Assembly: GCA_019636655.1 (NCBI GenBank)
Contig: JAHBXB010000001.1
Span: 434,001 to 498,000 of the forward strand
Source of the DNA: Phycisphaeraceae bacterium
GTDB taxonomy: Bacteria > Planctomycetota > Phycisphaerae > Phycisphaerales > UBA1924
Length of the DNA stretch: 64,000 nucleotides
Direction of reading: 5' to 3'
Shown here: positions 16,749-25,798 of the stretch, in pieces
Numbering within the stretch: position 1 is the stretch's first letter
How the letters are laid out: the number at the start of each line of letters is the position of its first letter
The notes under the pieces: generated by a model
The model's database searches: none
The model's input: the letters and a program-made list of their open reading frames with translations, nothing else
What the model was told of the DNA's origin: nothing
Position numbers and translations under genes: made by a program

Positions 16749-17366
16749 GCGCCCTCCATGGCGTGCGAAGGTCGAAACAGATCAAGGTGGAGCGTGGGCG
16801 GTGGGACGAACGGGTCGGCCTTACGACGCGGCCCGGGTCTGCGAGCGAGAACCCCGGTGCAGCCCGGACCGCACGTGGAACTGCGGCACGCCGCCGCGGG
16901 CGCTCGGTCGTTCCAGGCCCTTTCGGCCGAGCCGAAGGCTGTCCATGACCCAGCCGTTGAGGGTGCGCTGGAACATGGCTTTGGCCTTCGCCTCAGTCAT
17001 TCTGCGACCGGTCGAATCCTGCTTCACGGCCAGGGCTCCTTCCCGCCGAACGCGGCCGACGCGTGTAGATCGGCCCTGCTCTGTAGTCTGCTGTAATTCG
17101 GGATCCAAACAAAACAGGTACAAAAGTCGCGGTCCCGGAACGACCGGTGTACTCATCGGCTTCAGCACCGGGCGTCTTGCCCGTGCAGTCCATTTCATGC
17201 TCGAAACCGCCAGCGTTCACGCACCCGAGCCCCCCGGTGAGCGTTGTTACGCAATCAGCGAACGACGCAGGGCTACGCGCCGATAATGAGGCGCGGCAGT
17301 TTGCCGGGTATTCGCCGCGTATCCCGGGAAAGTTCAGGAACCGGCAATCGACGGAGTTTAGTTGTG
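16749..17366. other. 618-base region without a confident gene between fliD and a membrane protein gene
   Basis: Contains the divergent upstream regions of fliD (minus) and the 17367 gene (plus). A short minus-strand frame (16821-17000, about 60 residues, starting MTEAKAKAMFQRTL, basic, no known motif) could be a small protein but has only a poor ribosome site. An A+T-richer patch near 17080-17135 is the likeliest place for a promoter. A GCCGATAA octamer at 17279-17286 resembles a flagellar sigma-28 -10 box but points away from fliD and has no -35 partner. Confidence 0.4.
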
Positions 17367-17990
17367 ATGCAGGACTGGTGCCCCACGATTCTCCGGCGAA
17401 CGGCGACCGCCATCTCGGCGCTCCTCCTCCTTTCCGCGGTCGGGGGCATCATACTGACAGTTGTCAACACGCCCAAGCCGGCGTGGTTTGCCCTGTCGTT
17501 TGAGGTGGCCATTTTGGGGGCAACTGCGGTCGGGTTGGCAGCGGGGTTGCGGCGGACGGGGCGGTGCACCGCGATGGCCTACGCCTGTGTTGCCGGAGTG
17601 GTCATGGCCGGGTCGTTCCTGTCGGGGCTCAGCGCCCATTGGACCCTTGGGTCGCTGGACTTACGGTTGATCGTGATCGCTCGGATCGCCGCGGCGGGCG
17701 TGCTGGCGCTGATCGCGGCGTGGGCCATCCTGGGCCGGGCGCCCACGCGCACGGTTCCGATGCTGGCTCGAGCGGGTGCTGCGGGTGTGGTGGCGTCGGG
17801 CTTGCTCGTTGGGGTTTGGTTGCTCCGCGCCCAGTTCGCGGGGATGTCCGAGGTTGTGCGGTTCGTGCTGGGAGTCGTTGTGTTTCTGATTCTGACGGGC
17901 CTCGTTGCGGCGGCAGTCGATCGACTGATTCGTGCGTTCGAGATCGGCGTCGAATCGCCGCCTCCCGGAGCGCCGCCCGCAACCCGCTGA
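17367..17990 (+). CDS. Hypothetical six-helix membrane protein
   Basis: 207 residues, no family recognised. About six hydrophobic helices are visible, starting ISALLLLSAVGGIILTVV, then ALSFEVAILGATAVGLAAGL, AYACVAGVVMAGSFL, LIVIARIAAAGVLALIAAW, GAAGVVASGLLVGVWLL and VLGVVVFLILTGLVAAAV; the C-terminus is short, Pro-rich and cytosolic in appearance. The ATG at 17367 has GGAG 10 bases upstream; the open frame extends to 17244 without a better start. It ends 45 bases before the sugar-type ABC permease and reads the same way, so it may belong to that operon, but nothing in the sequence ties it to transport. Confidence 0.6.
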   Translation: MQDWCPTILRRTATAISALLLLSAVGGIILTVVNTPKPAWFALSFEVAILGATAVGLAAGLRRTGRCTAMAYACVAGVVMAGSFLSGLSAHWTLGSLDLRLIVIARIAAAGVLALIAAWAILGRAPTRTVPMLARAGAAGVVASGLLVGVWLLRAQFAGMSEVVRFVLGVVVFLILTGLVAAAVDRLIRAFEIGVESPPPGAPPATR

Positions 17991-18035
17991 CAATGCAGCA
18001 CAGGGTCTGTGGTGGTCTGGTAGGATCGTTGCGGA

Positions 18036-19100
18036 ATGACCGCGAAGCGATCCAAGGCCGACTGGCGCGTTCGACTCGGATCGGCGATGGCGACGTACGG
18101 GTCGGTTGTTGCCCTCGCGATGCTCCTGCTCGTCGGGTCACGGCTCAGCGAGTCGTTCATCTCGATCGCGAACTTCAACAACATCCTGCGTCAGAACTCG
18201 GTGGTCGGCATCATTGCTGTTGGGATGACGTTCGTCATCATTCTGGGCGGCATCGACCTCTCGGTCGGCTCGCTCGTGGCGATGCTTGGCGGGCTGGGAA
18301 TCCTCGCGATGAACACGGCGAGCGCCGCCGGAGCGCCGGATTGGCTCGCCATCGTTGTTGGAGCGTCGGTGATGGTGCTTGGGGGGCCGCTGGTGGGGAT
18401 GGGGAGCGGGGTCCTGATTGCAAAGGGACGGATCGCACCCTTTATCGCCACGCTTGGGGGCATGGCGGCGTTCCGCTCGATCTCGCTCGCGGCGGCCGAC
18501 GGGGGGGAGTTCCGGTCGGCGGTCTCGGCTTTCGGGGTCATTGGGTCGGGGGGAATCGAGATTCCCTTTGTTCAGATCAGCGAGGGCGTGGCCATGCGGG
18601 TGCATTACCCCGTCCTGGCCTTCCTGATCGTCGCCGCTGTAGCCCACGTGGTGCTCAGGCGCACGACGCTGGGCACGTATATCCACGCCATCGGCGACAA
18701 CGATCGCGCGGCTCGCTATGCGGCCATCCCGGTCGATCGGGTGCGGATTGTGACGTACGGGATCAGCGGATTGGCGTGCGGAATCGGGGCCCTGCTGATC
18801 GCATCGCGGCTCAACTCGGTGAGCAGTTCGCAGACCGGGACACTCTATGAACTCGACGCGATCGCCGCCGTGGTGGTCGGCGGGACTCGGATGCAGGGGG
18901 GAGCGGGTCGGGTATGGGGGACCGTGGTGGGCGTCCTCCTTCTGGGGGTTGTCAATAACATGCTCAACATGGTCTCGAGCAGCGAGACGCTCAGGTGGCT
19001 CGGACTTGGAAGCGTGAACATGATCCACCTGCAAGGGCTGGTCAAGGGGGCGATCATTGTGGCCGCGGTGCTGGTGCAGCGGCCGGGTCGGCAGGCCTGA
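18036..19100 (+). CDS. ABC transporter permease, ribose/simple-sugar type (RbsC-like)
   Basis: 354-residue inner-membrane permease of the RbsC/branched-chain permease superfamily. Visible signatures are ANFNNILRQNSVVGIIAVGM, the well-conserved GGIDLSVGS motif near residue 70, the coupling segment TYIHAIGDNDRAARYAAIPVDRVR with its EAA-like loop contacting the ATPase, and the SRLNSV and DAIAAVVVGGTRMQGGAGRVWGT stretches of the family. About ten helices are visible. The next gene (33 bases on) encodes the matching periplasmic binding protein. No RbsA-type double ATPase is in the window, so the energising subunit must be encoded elsewhere. The substrate is not deducible beyond a likely sugar or sugar derivative. 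Confidence 0.9.
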   Translation: MTAKRSKADWRVRLGSAMATYGSVVALAMLLLVGSRLSESFISIANFNNILRQNSVVGIIAVGMTFVIILGGIDLSVGSLVAMLGGLGILAMNTASAAGAPDWLAIVVGASVMVLGGPLVGMGSGVLIAKGRIAPFIATLGGMAAFRSISLAAADGGEFRSAVSAFGVIGSGGIEIPFVQISEGVAMRVHYPVLAFLIVAAVAHVVLRRTTLGTYIHAIGDNDRAARYAAIPVDRVRIVTYGISGLACGIGALLIASRLNSVSSSQTGTLYELDAIAAVVVGGTRMQGGAGRVWGTVVGVLLLGVVNNMLNMVSSSETLRWLGLGSVNMIHLQGLVKGAIIVAAVLVQRPGRQA

Positions 19101-19132
19101 GCGGTCGACAACTCAGGCGAAGGAGCGAGGCG

Positions 19133-20128
19133 ATGCGTGGATGGGCGAGTCTGGCGGCGGCGTGCATGGTGGTAGTTGCGGGTGCAGCGGTGCTTGTTGG
19201 CGCGGGGGGCGAGGTCTCGGCGCAGCCGAAGGAGGCGGCGACCTCAAAGAAGCTGCGCATCGGTGTGTCCGTACCGGCCGCCGATCACGGCTGGACGGCT
19301 GGAATCGGCTGGTGGGCGCAGAAGGCCATGGAGCTGCACCCCGAAATCGATTGGGTGTACGCCACCGCAAACAACCCCGAGAAGCAGACCGCCGACATCG
19401 AGGACATGATGGTCAAGGGGGTCGACGGGCTCGTGATCCTGGCGACGGAATCGACCCCGCTCACGCCCGTGGCCAAGCGGGCTCATGACCGCGGGATCTT
19501 CATCGTCAACGTTGATCGCGGGTTCACGGAGCCGGTGGCTGACGTGTTTCTTGAGGGGGACAACAAGGCATTCGGTCGTAAGGCCGCCGAGTTCATGGCG
19601 CAGAAGCTTGGTGGCAAGGGGAACATCGTGATCCTCTCGGGCATCCCGTGCACGGTGGATACAGACCGTGTCACGGCCGCGATGGAGGTTTTCTCGCGGT
19701 ACCCGGGGATCAAGGTCCTCGGCAGCCAGCCGGCGATGTGGAGCCGCGAGAAAGCGCTGGCTGTGATGGAGAACTTCCTGACGCAGTTCCCGAAGATCGA
19801 CGCTGTTTGGGCCGCGGACGACGACATGGCGCTTGGGGCCATCCAGGCGATCAAGGAATCGGGACGCCAGAAGCAGATGTGGGTGTTCCCGGGAGCCGGC
19901 ATGAAGGAAGTGGTCAAAATGGTCATGGACAAAGACCCTATGGTCCCGGCCAATATCACCTACTCGCCGTCGATGATCGCGGCGGGGATCCACACGGCGG
20001 TTTCGGTGCTGCGAGATGGCAATCGTGAGAAGGTGATGCAGTTCATGCCCCGGCACCTGATGATCGATGTCGAGCTCATCACTCCGGAGAACGCGGCGCA
20101 GTACTACTTCCCCGACGCCGTGTATTGA
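19133..20128 (+). CDS. Periplasmic sugar-binding protein of an ABC importer (RbsB-like)
   Basis: 331 residues. A signal peptide (residues about 1-31, ending VSAQ) precedes a type I periplasmic binding fold of the RbsB/LacI-like class: LRIGVSVPAADHGWTAGIG, then the NNPEKQTADIEDMMVKGVDGLVI segment (binding several loops of the sugar site) and VNVDRGF ... VFLEGDNKAFGRKAAEFMA, followed by the hinge and TYSPSMIAAGIH. Typical residues of sugar binders (Asp/Arg in NVDRG, Asp in AADDDMALGA) are present. No lipobox cysteine follows the signal, so the protein is probably soluble. AGGAG lies 6-8 bases before the ATG. It pairs with the permease just upstream. Confidence 0.9.
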   Translation: MRGWASLAAACMVVVAGAAVLVGAGGEVSAQPKEAATSKKLRIGVSVPAADHGWTAGIGWWAQKAMELHPEIDWVYATANNPEKQTADIEDMMVKGVDGLVILATESTPLTPVAKRAHDRGIFIVNVDRGFTEPVADVFLEGDNKAFGRKAAEFMAQKLGGKGNIVILSGIPCTVDTDRVTAAMEVFSRYPGIKVLGSQPAMWSREKALAVMENFLTQFPKIDAVWAADDDMALGAIQAIKESGRQKQMWVFPGAGMKEVVKMVMDKDPMVPANITYSPSMIAAGIHTAVSVLRDGNREKVMQFMPRHLMIDVELITPENAAQYYFPDAVY

Positions 20129-20134
20129 TCACGG

Positions 20135-21301
20135 GTGAGCCGCCGCATGGATGCACCATCGAGGCCGAGCGGATGGCTGAACAGCCTGTGGCGGGCGGCG
20201 AGACACCGCCCCGCCGCGGCGGTTGGTGCGGTGTGGCTGGCGCTGGTGGTGCTGTGTTGCGTTGGGACGCTGCCTTGGACTCTTGGATCAGGACCCAGTG
20301 GTCCGCGGTACGACGTGCAGGACCGACTTGCAAGGAGCCTGCCTCCGTCCTGGGCGCCCGGCAACGAGATCCCGCAAGGGCCAGGGGTTGACCGACTCCC
20401 GGATTCACGTGCCAAGCGCCTCCATGATGTGGCGGCCAGAGAGGCGATCAATGCGGAGGCCCGGCGGCGGGGCACGACTTCCGGGGAGATGGCGGCGAGC
20501 GGCTTTGTCCCAAGCGGCGACCAGCTTCGCGATTCGGCGCCGACGATGCTGATGGGCACCGATGTGCTCGGGCGTGACTTATTTGTGCGGATCATCGCTG
20601 GCGGTGGCGTATCTCTTGGTGTCGGGCTGGCGGCGGCGCTGATCTCCGTGTTCCTCGGGACGCTCTACGGCGCTGTGGCGGGCTACGCCGGCGGGCGAGT
20701 TGACTCACTGATGATGCGCCTCGTCGATATTCTCTATGGACTGCCATACATCCTGCTCGTGGTGCTGCTCGCGGTGGCATCAGATGCGGTCGTCCAGCGG
20801 CTCCAGATCGAACGGGCGAGGAGTGGGCTGCCCGAGCTTCCCTCGTCGCGTGTCGAGATGCTACAGGTTGTCACGCTGCTGGTCGCGATCGGTGGGGTAT
20901 CGTGGCTCACCATGGCGAGGGTGATCCGTGGCCAGGTTCTCAGCTTCAAGGCACGGCCGTTCGTTGAGGCGGCGCGAGCGGTCGGCGCAACGCCGACGCG
21001 GATATTCCTGCGGCACCTCTTGCCGAACCTTGTTGGGCCGATCGTGGTCTACGCCACTCTCACCGTGCCGCAGGCCATTCTGCAGGAGAGTTTTCTCTCG
21101 TTTCTCGGAATTGGTGTCCGACCGCCGCTCCCGAGCTGGGGGAGTCTCGCGGCGGACGGGCTGAGCGAACTGAACCCGTATCAATCGAACTGGTGGTTAC
21201 TCGCGTTCCCCTGCCTGATGCTGGCCACCACATTGCTCGCCCTCAACTTCGTCGGCGAGGGGCTCCGCGAGGCCCTCGATCCAAGGAGGGCCGCGCCGTG
21301 A
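20135..21301 (+). CDS. ABC transporter permease, dipeptide/oligopeptide type (OppC/DppC-like)
   Basis: 388 residues, longer than typical OppC (about 300). The N-terminal helix WRAARHRPAAAVGAVWLALVV is followed by about 100 periplasmic residues rich in Arg, Ser and Pro, then the LMGTDVLGRDLFVRIIAGGGVSL motif that is diagnostic for OppC/DppC. The EAA loop (FVEAARAVGATPTRIFLRHLLPN) contacts the ATPase. The extra length lies in the first periplasmic loop and in a second insertion near residues 225-250. The GTG start is 6 bases after the preceding stop; an ATG at 20147 is an alternative. Its stop overlaps the next gene (GTGA), so it is cotranslated with the ATPase. The OppB-type partner permease and a peptide-binding protein are not found in the window. 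Confidence 0.88.
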   Translation: MSRRMDAPSRPSGWLNSLWRAARHRPAAAVGAVWLALVVLCCVGTLPWTLGSGPSGPRYDVQDRLARSLPPSWAPGNEIPQGPGVDRLPDSRAKRLHDVAAREAINAEARRRGTTSGEMAASGFVPSGDQLRDSAPTMLMGTDVLGRDLFVRIIAGGGVSLGVGLAAALISVFLGTLYGAVAGYAGGRVDSLMMRLVDILYGLPYILLVVLLAVASDAVVQRLQIERARSGLPELPSSRVEMLQVVTLLVAIGGVSWLTMARVIRGQVLSFKARPFVEAARAVGATPTRIFLRHLLPNLVGPIVVYATLTVPQAILQESFLSFLGIGVRPPLPSWGSLAADGLSELNPYQSNWWLLAFPCLMLATTLLALNFVGEGLREALDPRRAAP

Positions 21302-22335
21302 CCCTGCTCCGCGTGAACGACCTGAGCGTGTCGTTCCGATCGCGCGCCGGCTCGTGGCGGCGCGTGGTCGATGGGGCATCGTTCATCGTGCATCCCCGCC
21401 AGACCCTGGCGATTGTCGGCGAATCCGGGAGCGGCAAAACCGTCACCGCGCTAAGCCTCATGCGGCTCTTGCCCGAGGACTCGGCGCGGATCGACACCGG
21501 GTCTGCCGTCCTGGAATCGCGAGAAGGCCCGGTTGACCTGCTGCGTTGCCCCGAGCGTCAGTCCAGGCGGCTCCGAGGCGGCGACGTCGCGATGATTTTT
21601 CAGGAGCCTATGACGAGCCTGAACCCGGTGTTCACGATTGGAGAGCAGATTGTTGAGGCAGTGCAGTGGCATCAGTCGGTGAGCCGGGCCGAGGCACGCG
21701 ACATCGCCTCTGCGGCGCTTGAAGAAGTTGGTATCTCCGGCGCCCGTTCCCGGCTGGGTCACTACCCGCACCAGTTCTCGGGAGGGATGAGGCAGCGGGT
21801 GATGATCGCCATGGCGCTGGCCTGTCGACCGCGGCTGCTGTTGGCCGACGAACCGACCACCGCACTTGACGTCACCGTTCAGGCCCAGGTGCTGGACCTG
21901 CTTCGCTCACTCAAGCACTCGCGAGATCTCTCGATGGTGCTGATTACACACGCCCTGAGCCTGGTCGCTGAGCACGCCGATACGGTGTGCGTGATGCACG
22001 CCGGTCGGATCATCGAGTACGCTCCGGTTCGCCTCCTTCTGTCGAGACCGATGCACCCATACACCCAGGGACTCTTGGCGTGTGTACCGACGGTTGGCGG
22101 CGCTCGTGGGAGATTCCAGACGATTCGTGAGTTTGTTGACGATCCAAGCCGGTATGCTCCATTGGCCGACGGCCATGTACCCTGGTGGCCGGGACGTGTG
22201 GCGCCGCCGGATGCCGGTCCCAGTTCCGATCTCGCAGAGATTGGTCCTAGCCATTGGCTTCGAATCTGGTCGAACCGTGCAGCCCGGGGTGCCCGTTTCG
22301 ACTCCGACAGCGCTCGAGCTGTCGGACCGACTTAG
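21298..22335 (+). CDS. ABC transporter ATP-binding protein, dipeptide/oligopeptide type (OppD-like)
   Basis: 345-residue ATPase. Walker A GESGSGKT is at 41-48, the Q-loop is in [17 protein letters not shown], the signature is FSGGMRQR (near 160), Walker B is [13 protein letters not shown], and the switch His is in LITHALSLV. The EPMTSLNP and HPYTQGLL motifs identify the OppD/DppD class. After HPYTQGLL the usual C-terminal Fe-S/cysteine motif of OppD is absent; instead a 70-residue tail runs through [21 protein letters not shown] to HWLRIW. GTG at 21298 overlaps the previous stop and has AAGGAGGG 10 bases upstream. Only one ATPase is present where Opp systems usually have two, so OppF may be elsewhere or the ATPase may act as a homodimer. 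Confidence 0.9.
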   Translation: MTLLRVNDLSVSFRSRAGSWRRVVDGASFIVHPRQTLAIVGESGSGKTVTALSLMRLLPEDSARIDTGSAVLESREGPVDLLRCPERQSRRLRGGDVAMIFQEPMTSLNPVFTIGEQIVEAVQWHQSVSRAEARDIASAALEEVGISGARSRLGHYPHQFSGGMRQRVMIAMALACRPRLLLADEPTTALDVTVQAQVLDLLRSLKHSRDLSMVLITHALSLVAEHADTVCVMHAGRIIEYAPVRLLLSRPMHPYTQGLLACVPTVGGARGRFQTIREFVDDPSRYAPLADGHVPWWPGRVAPPDAGPSSDLAEIGPSHWLRIWSNRAARGARFDSDSARAVGPT

Positions 22336-22339
22336 AGAG

Positions 22340-22609
22340 ATGGGACGCCACGTTTTCAACAGGCGGGATTGGAACGGCATTGACTTATCGCCTGCGGGTC
22401 CGACGATCCTGGAGATGGGACAATTCGAAGTATGTAAATTCTTGCAGTATCTAGACTTGTACAGAAATAACGATTGCCCAACAAACCCACGATTGGCGTA
22501 CGTGGAGCGTGCCCGGGACGGCAGCAAAGACTTTTCCACATTCAACTCACGGCGGACACGGCAGGAGTTTGCGACTACTTACCTGGAGCTGCACGCGTGC
22601 GAGCCCTGA
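22340..22609 (+). CDS. Possible small protein in an A+T-richer gap
   Basis: 89-codon frame from ATG 22340, starting 5 bases after the oppD-like stop and overlapping the next gene by 13 bases. The translation (MGRHVFNRRDWNGIDLS ... EMGQFEVCKFLQYLDLY) has the balance of charged and hydrophobic residues of a real soluble protein, with many Asn and Arg, but no family was recognised and no strong Shine-Dalgarno site is seen. The stretch from about 22370 to 22540 is visibly richer in A+T than its surroundings, which could mean transferred DNA, a promoter region for the following glycosyltransferase gene, or both. It may well be non-coding. Confidence 0.25.
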   Translation: MGRHVFNRRDWNGIDLSPAGPTILEMGQFEVCKFLQYLDLYRNNDCPTNPRLAYVERARDGSKDFSTFNSRRTRQEFATTYLELHACEP

Positions 22610-23811
22610 TCCTTGCGGATGAGAGTTTCTCGGGGCGTGAGCAGGGCATGCTCACGCGCCTGGAGGTCGGGTTGGTCGCCGAGGGGGTGCGCGTCGTGCG
22701 GGCGGTGCCCGCCACGGCGCTGGATTCGGCGCCGGGCGCTGTGTATTCGCCTGTGGTGGGGTACGACGTTGGGTTGATGGGACTCAGGCGTTCGAGCCGC
22801 GCCCGAGCCCTCGTTGACCGGGTGCAGGGCGCACTCGAGTCCTCGGCCGGGGCGCAAGGGAGCAAGGCGCTGCAGGAAAGTCTGGTCGGGGAGGCCGCGC
22901 TCGTCGACGTTGTGCATTGTTTCGGCGACGCCGCGTGGCCGCTCGGGATTGAGCTGGGGCTGCAGACCGGGGCTGGTGTTGTGCTCGAAGTCACATCGGC
23001 CCGTGCGGTCGCGCGTGCGGCGGAACTGGCGGCGCATCACGGGTGGGGGAGCGAGCCGCCGGCCGTCGTGCTCTTTGCGCCCGATCTGGCGATGGCACGG
23101 GCCCTTGAGGAGGCAGTTGGGCGGGTGTCGGTCTCGTCCGGTGGCAAGACTGCCGGAGGGCGAATCGCGCTTTCCCCCTGGGGCGTGCACGCGCCCGGCA
23201 CGCTTCCCGCGCACCGACGAGTGCCGCTGGACCCTGCCGCACCGATCTCCATTGCGGTGCTGCTCAGCGACGAACGAGGCGATCACGCGCTGACGCCGGT
23301 GATCACGGCCCTATCGGAAGTTGCCAGGAGATGCCCGGAACTGCTCGTGTTCTTTGATGCAGGGTGCCAGCGCCACGCGCAGGTCTGGCGCCGCTCATCA
23401 GAGCTTGGGCTGCTGCCCCGGATCTCGATGGTGGGAGACATGGAGTCCCATCGCGAGCCGGTGTTGCACGTGGATCTGCTGCTGCAGCCCGGAGCCGGGG
23501 CCGAGCATCGCTCGCTTACACTCGACGCCATGGCGGCCGGGGCATTGGTGGTCGCAGCCGCGGACCCGCTTGTCGATTGCCTGATCGGGGGCACGACGGC
23601 CACGGTCATCACCGAGGACCGGCGGGCGGATACCGCGTCGTGGGCGGAGGCGATCATGTCGCTGATTGCGGAGCCCGACCGTGCCTTGCGCCAGCGGGAA
23701 ACAGCGCTGGCATGGGTGCGGGACCACCGATCGGGCGCCGGGCATGTGGCGGCGGTGCTGAAGGGCTACGAGCAACTCGTCGGTCCGGGGGCACGCGCCG
23801 AGAAGGACTAG
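22597..23811 (+). CDS. Glycosyltransferase-like protein, GT4 (GT-B) fold
   Basis: 404 residues that follow the GT-B pattern: an N-terminal Rossmann-like half starting VRALILADESF, a linker, and a C-terminal half with FFDAGCQRHAQVWRR, VLHVDLLLQPGAGAEHRSLTLDAMAAGALVVAAADP, which aligns with the sugar-nucleotide region of GT4 enzymes (usual PSxxEGxxLxxxEAMAxGxPVVA). The family glutamate pair is changed here to AEHRS...LDAMAAG, so the donor site is less certain and the protein could be inactive or use an atypical donor. No signal peptide or membrane segment is seen. GTG at 22597 has GGAG 9 bases before it. The gene ends 44 bases before xseA. Confidence 0.62.
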   Translation: MRALILADESFSGREQGMLTRLEVGLVAEGVRVVRAVPATALDSAPGAVYSPVVGYDVGLMGLRRSSRARALVDRVQGALESSAGAQGSKALQESLVGEAALVDVVHCFGDAAWPLGIELGLQTGAGVVLEVTSARAVARAAELAAHHGWGSEPPAVVLFAPDLAMARALEEAVGRVSVSSGGKTAGGRIALSPWGVHAPGTLPAHRRVPLDPAAPISIAVLLSDERGDHALTPVITALSEVARRCPELLVFFDAGCQRHAQVWRRSSELGLLPRISMVGDMESHREPVLHVDLLLQPGAGAEHRSLTLDAMAAGALVVAAADPLVDCLIGGTTATVITEDRRADTASWAEAIMSLIAEPDRALRQRETALAWVRDHRSGAGHVAAVLKGYEQLVGPGARAEKD

Positions 23812-23854
23812 GCGGAAGGGCGACGGCGGGTGCCCAGGCAGGTAGGCTGTGCAC

Positions 23855-25438
23855 ATGGGACGACTCCCGTTTGATCCGCAGCGGATGGCCGCGGCACCGC
23901 AGCACGGGCCGCTGAGTGGGGGGGGGGAATCGCGGCTCACCGTGAGCCAACTCGCCTCATTGATCGAAGGGGTGTTGCGAGACGCGTTGCCCGCGAAAGT
24001 GCGGGTCGTTGGCGAGGTCAGCGGGTTTCAGGCCAAGGGACACTGGTACTTCTCCCTCAAGGACGCCGCCGCGGTCATCGGCTGCGTGATGTGGGAGTCT
24101 GCCGCGCGACGCTCGGTGTTTGAGCCGACCGACGGGCAGGAGGTTGTTCTCACCGGCAGAGTCGAGTTCTGGGGCAAGGGCGGGCGGACGCAGTTCTACG
24201 TCGAGCGGATTGAGCCGGTCGGGGCAGGGGCCCTCGATCTCAAGTTCCGGCAGCTCTGCGAGGAACTGAAGGGACTGGGCTGGTTCTCTCCGGATCGGAA
24301 ACGACCGGTGCCGACGTTTCCGCGGCGGGTCGCCGTTATCACCAGCCGGACCGGCGCAGCCTTGCAGGACGTGCTCGACACCATGCGGCGTCGCTGTCCG
24401 GCTGTGGGCCTCGGAGTGATCGATGTTCGCGTGCAGGGGGATGGAGCGGCGGCGGAGATTGCCGCCGCAATCCGGTGGGTATCGAGGGTGCACGCCGCCG
24501 AGGGGATCGACGCGGTCCTCCTTACGCGTGGCGGAGGTTCGAAAGAGGACCTCTGGGCGTTTAACGAGCGAATCGTCGCCGAGGCGGTCGTGCAATCGGC
24601 CATTCCGGTGGTAGCGGCGATCGGTCATGAGACAGACACAACCATCGCAGAGCTGGTTGCGGACGAGCGGTGCGCGACGCCGACGCAGGCCGCGATGCGG
24701 GTCACGCCCGATCGGGACGCGCTCCGTGAGCAGATTGGGACAATGGGGGGACGGCTGGCCTCGATCATGTCGCGTGCCTGTAAGCATGAGCGTGAGCGTC
24801 TTCGGTCGGCCGCCCGCCACCCATTTTTCAGCGATCCCGGCGTCATCGTTGCGGATCGACGGGACGACGCCGCCGACGCCGCGGTGCGGCTGGCGTCGGT
24901 CGTTCGGCGGAGGGTATCCGACGCGGGTGTGCGGCTTGAACGGGCGTCTGGGGCGCTGGAGCGGCACCGCCCGGCAGCGGTGTACGCACGCCGAGCGGCG
25001 GAAGTCGCGAGGTTCGGCGCCGCGCTTCGGGCCGCGATGGCCGGCAGACTCGTCCGAGCACGGGCCGAGGCGGAGGCGGCCGCGCGACGGCTGGTCGGGG
25101 CGGTCCGTGTCGTGCTGCCACGAGAGGGAAGCAGGGTGGCGGCCGCGGAGCGTGCCCTGGAGCTCGTCGGACCGATCAGCGTTCTCCGCCGGGGGTTTTC
25201 CGTGACGTTGCGCGGCGATGGGAGCGTTGTTCGCTCAATCGGCGACGTGCGAAGCGGCGAGGTGTTGGATACGCGACTTGTTGATGGAACGGTCCGGTCA
25301 ACGGTTCAGGGCGATGCGAGCGGCCATGGAGCAATCCCCGTGGAACGCGTTGCTCAGGCGGAGACCGCGCGGGCACGGCGCAAGGCGGGCCGGGCGGGCG
25401 CGGTCTCCAAGGGGCAGATGGACCTGTTCGGGGGTTGA
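23855..25438 (+). CDS. xseA: Exodeoxyribonuclease VII large subunit
   Basis: 527 residues. An N-terminal OB-fold domain (LTVSQLASLIEGVLRDAL, VGEVSGFQAKGHWYFSLKD) binds single-stranded DNA. The catalytic domain contains RVAVITSRTGAALQDVL, the conserved DVRVQGDGAAAEIAAAI, the LTRGGGSKEDLWAFN motif and VVAAIGHETDTT, where Asp and His metal ligands occur, followed by a long coiled-coil region. With xseB it forms the exonuclease VII complex, which degrades single-stranded DNA from both ends to oligonucleotides in mismatch repair and recombination. ATG 23855 is preferred over GTG 23849. The short gap of 45 bases to xseB and same direction fit an operon; both subunits are needed. Confidence 0.96.
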   Translation: MGRLPFDPQRMAAAPQHGPLSGGGESRLTVSQLASLIEGVLRDALPAKVRVVGEVSGFQAKGHWYFSLKDAAAVIGCVMWESAARRSVFEPTDGQEVVLTGRVEFWGKGGRTQFYVERIEPVGAGALDLKFRQLCEELKGLGWFSPDRKRPVPTFPRRVAVITSRTGAALQDVLDTMRRRCPAVGLGVIDVRVQGDGAAAEIAAAIRWVSRVHAAEGIDAVLLTRGGGSKEDLWAFNERIVAEAVVQSAIPVVAAIGHETDTTIAELVADERCATPTQAAMRVTPDRDALREQIGTMGGRLASIMSRACKHERERLRSAARHPFFSDPGVIVADRRDDAADAAVRLASVVRRRVSDAGVRLERASGALERHRPAAVYARRAAEVARFGAALRAAMAGRLVRARAEAEAAARRLVGAVRVVLPREGSRVAAAERALELVGPISVLRRGFSVTLRGDGSVVRSIGDVRSGEVLDTRLVDGTVRSTVQGDASGHGAIPVERVAQAETARARRKAGRAGAVSKGQMDLFGG

Positions 25439-25483
25439 TGCTACGTTGGACCACGGCAGCTGCCGGCAAGCGAGGTGGGATCG

Positions 25484-25741
25484 ATGAGCCCAACACGACA
25501 GGGATCGGGCGAAAAGGGAGCAACGGGCGACGCCGCCGAGCCGGCGTTCGAGGAAGCGCTCGCACGGGTCGAAGCGATCATCGAACGAATCGAGGGAGGT
25601 GAAGTCGGCCTCGAGGAGTCGTTGGCTCAGTACGAAAAAGGGGTCGAGATGATCCGTCGCTGCCGCGTGCTCCTCGAGAGGGCCGAACAGAAGGTCGAGG
25701 AGTTGACCGCAAAGATGAAGCAGGATCGTGGCGGCGAGTAG
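25484..25741 (+). CDS. xseB: Exodeoxyribonuclease VII small subunit
   Basis: 85 residues. After a disordered start, the two-helix XseB core is clear: FEEALARVEAIIERIEGGEV, then the conserved GLEESLAQYEKGVEMIRRCR and LLERAEQKVEEL. Several copies wrap the coiled coils of XseA and are needed for a stable nuclease. GAGGTGGG lies 5 bases before the ATG at 25484, which settles the start over an in-frame GTG nine bases earlier. It ends 57 bases before the next gene. Confidence 0.95.
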   Translation: MSPTRQGSGEKGATGDAAEPAFEEALARVEAIIERIEGGEVGLEESLAQYEKGVEMIRRCRVLLERAEQKVEELTAKMKQDRGGE

Positions 25742-25798
25742 ATCCGCAACATCTCCGACTGGCGTCGGTAGACAGTCGGGGATGGTGGTAGCGAACCG

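Noticed and set aside
17279-17286. GCCGATAA octamer, like a sigma-28 flagellar -10 box
   Set aside because: No -35 TAAA partner at the right distance and it points away from fliD/fliS.
22082-22609. Full 175-codon frame overlapping the end of the OppD-like gene
   Set aside because: Its first half lies inside the OppD-like coding region, whose own frame continues in a plausible C-terminal tail; only the part from 22340 was kept as a doubtful small gene.
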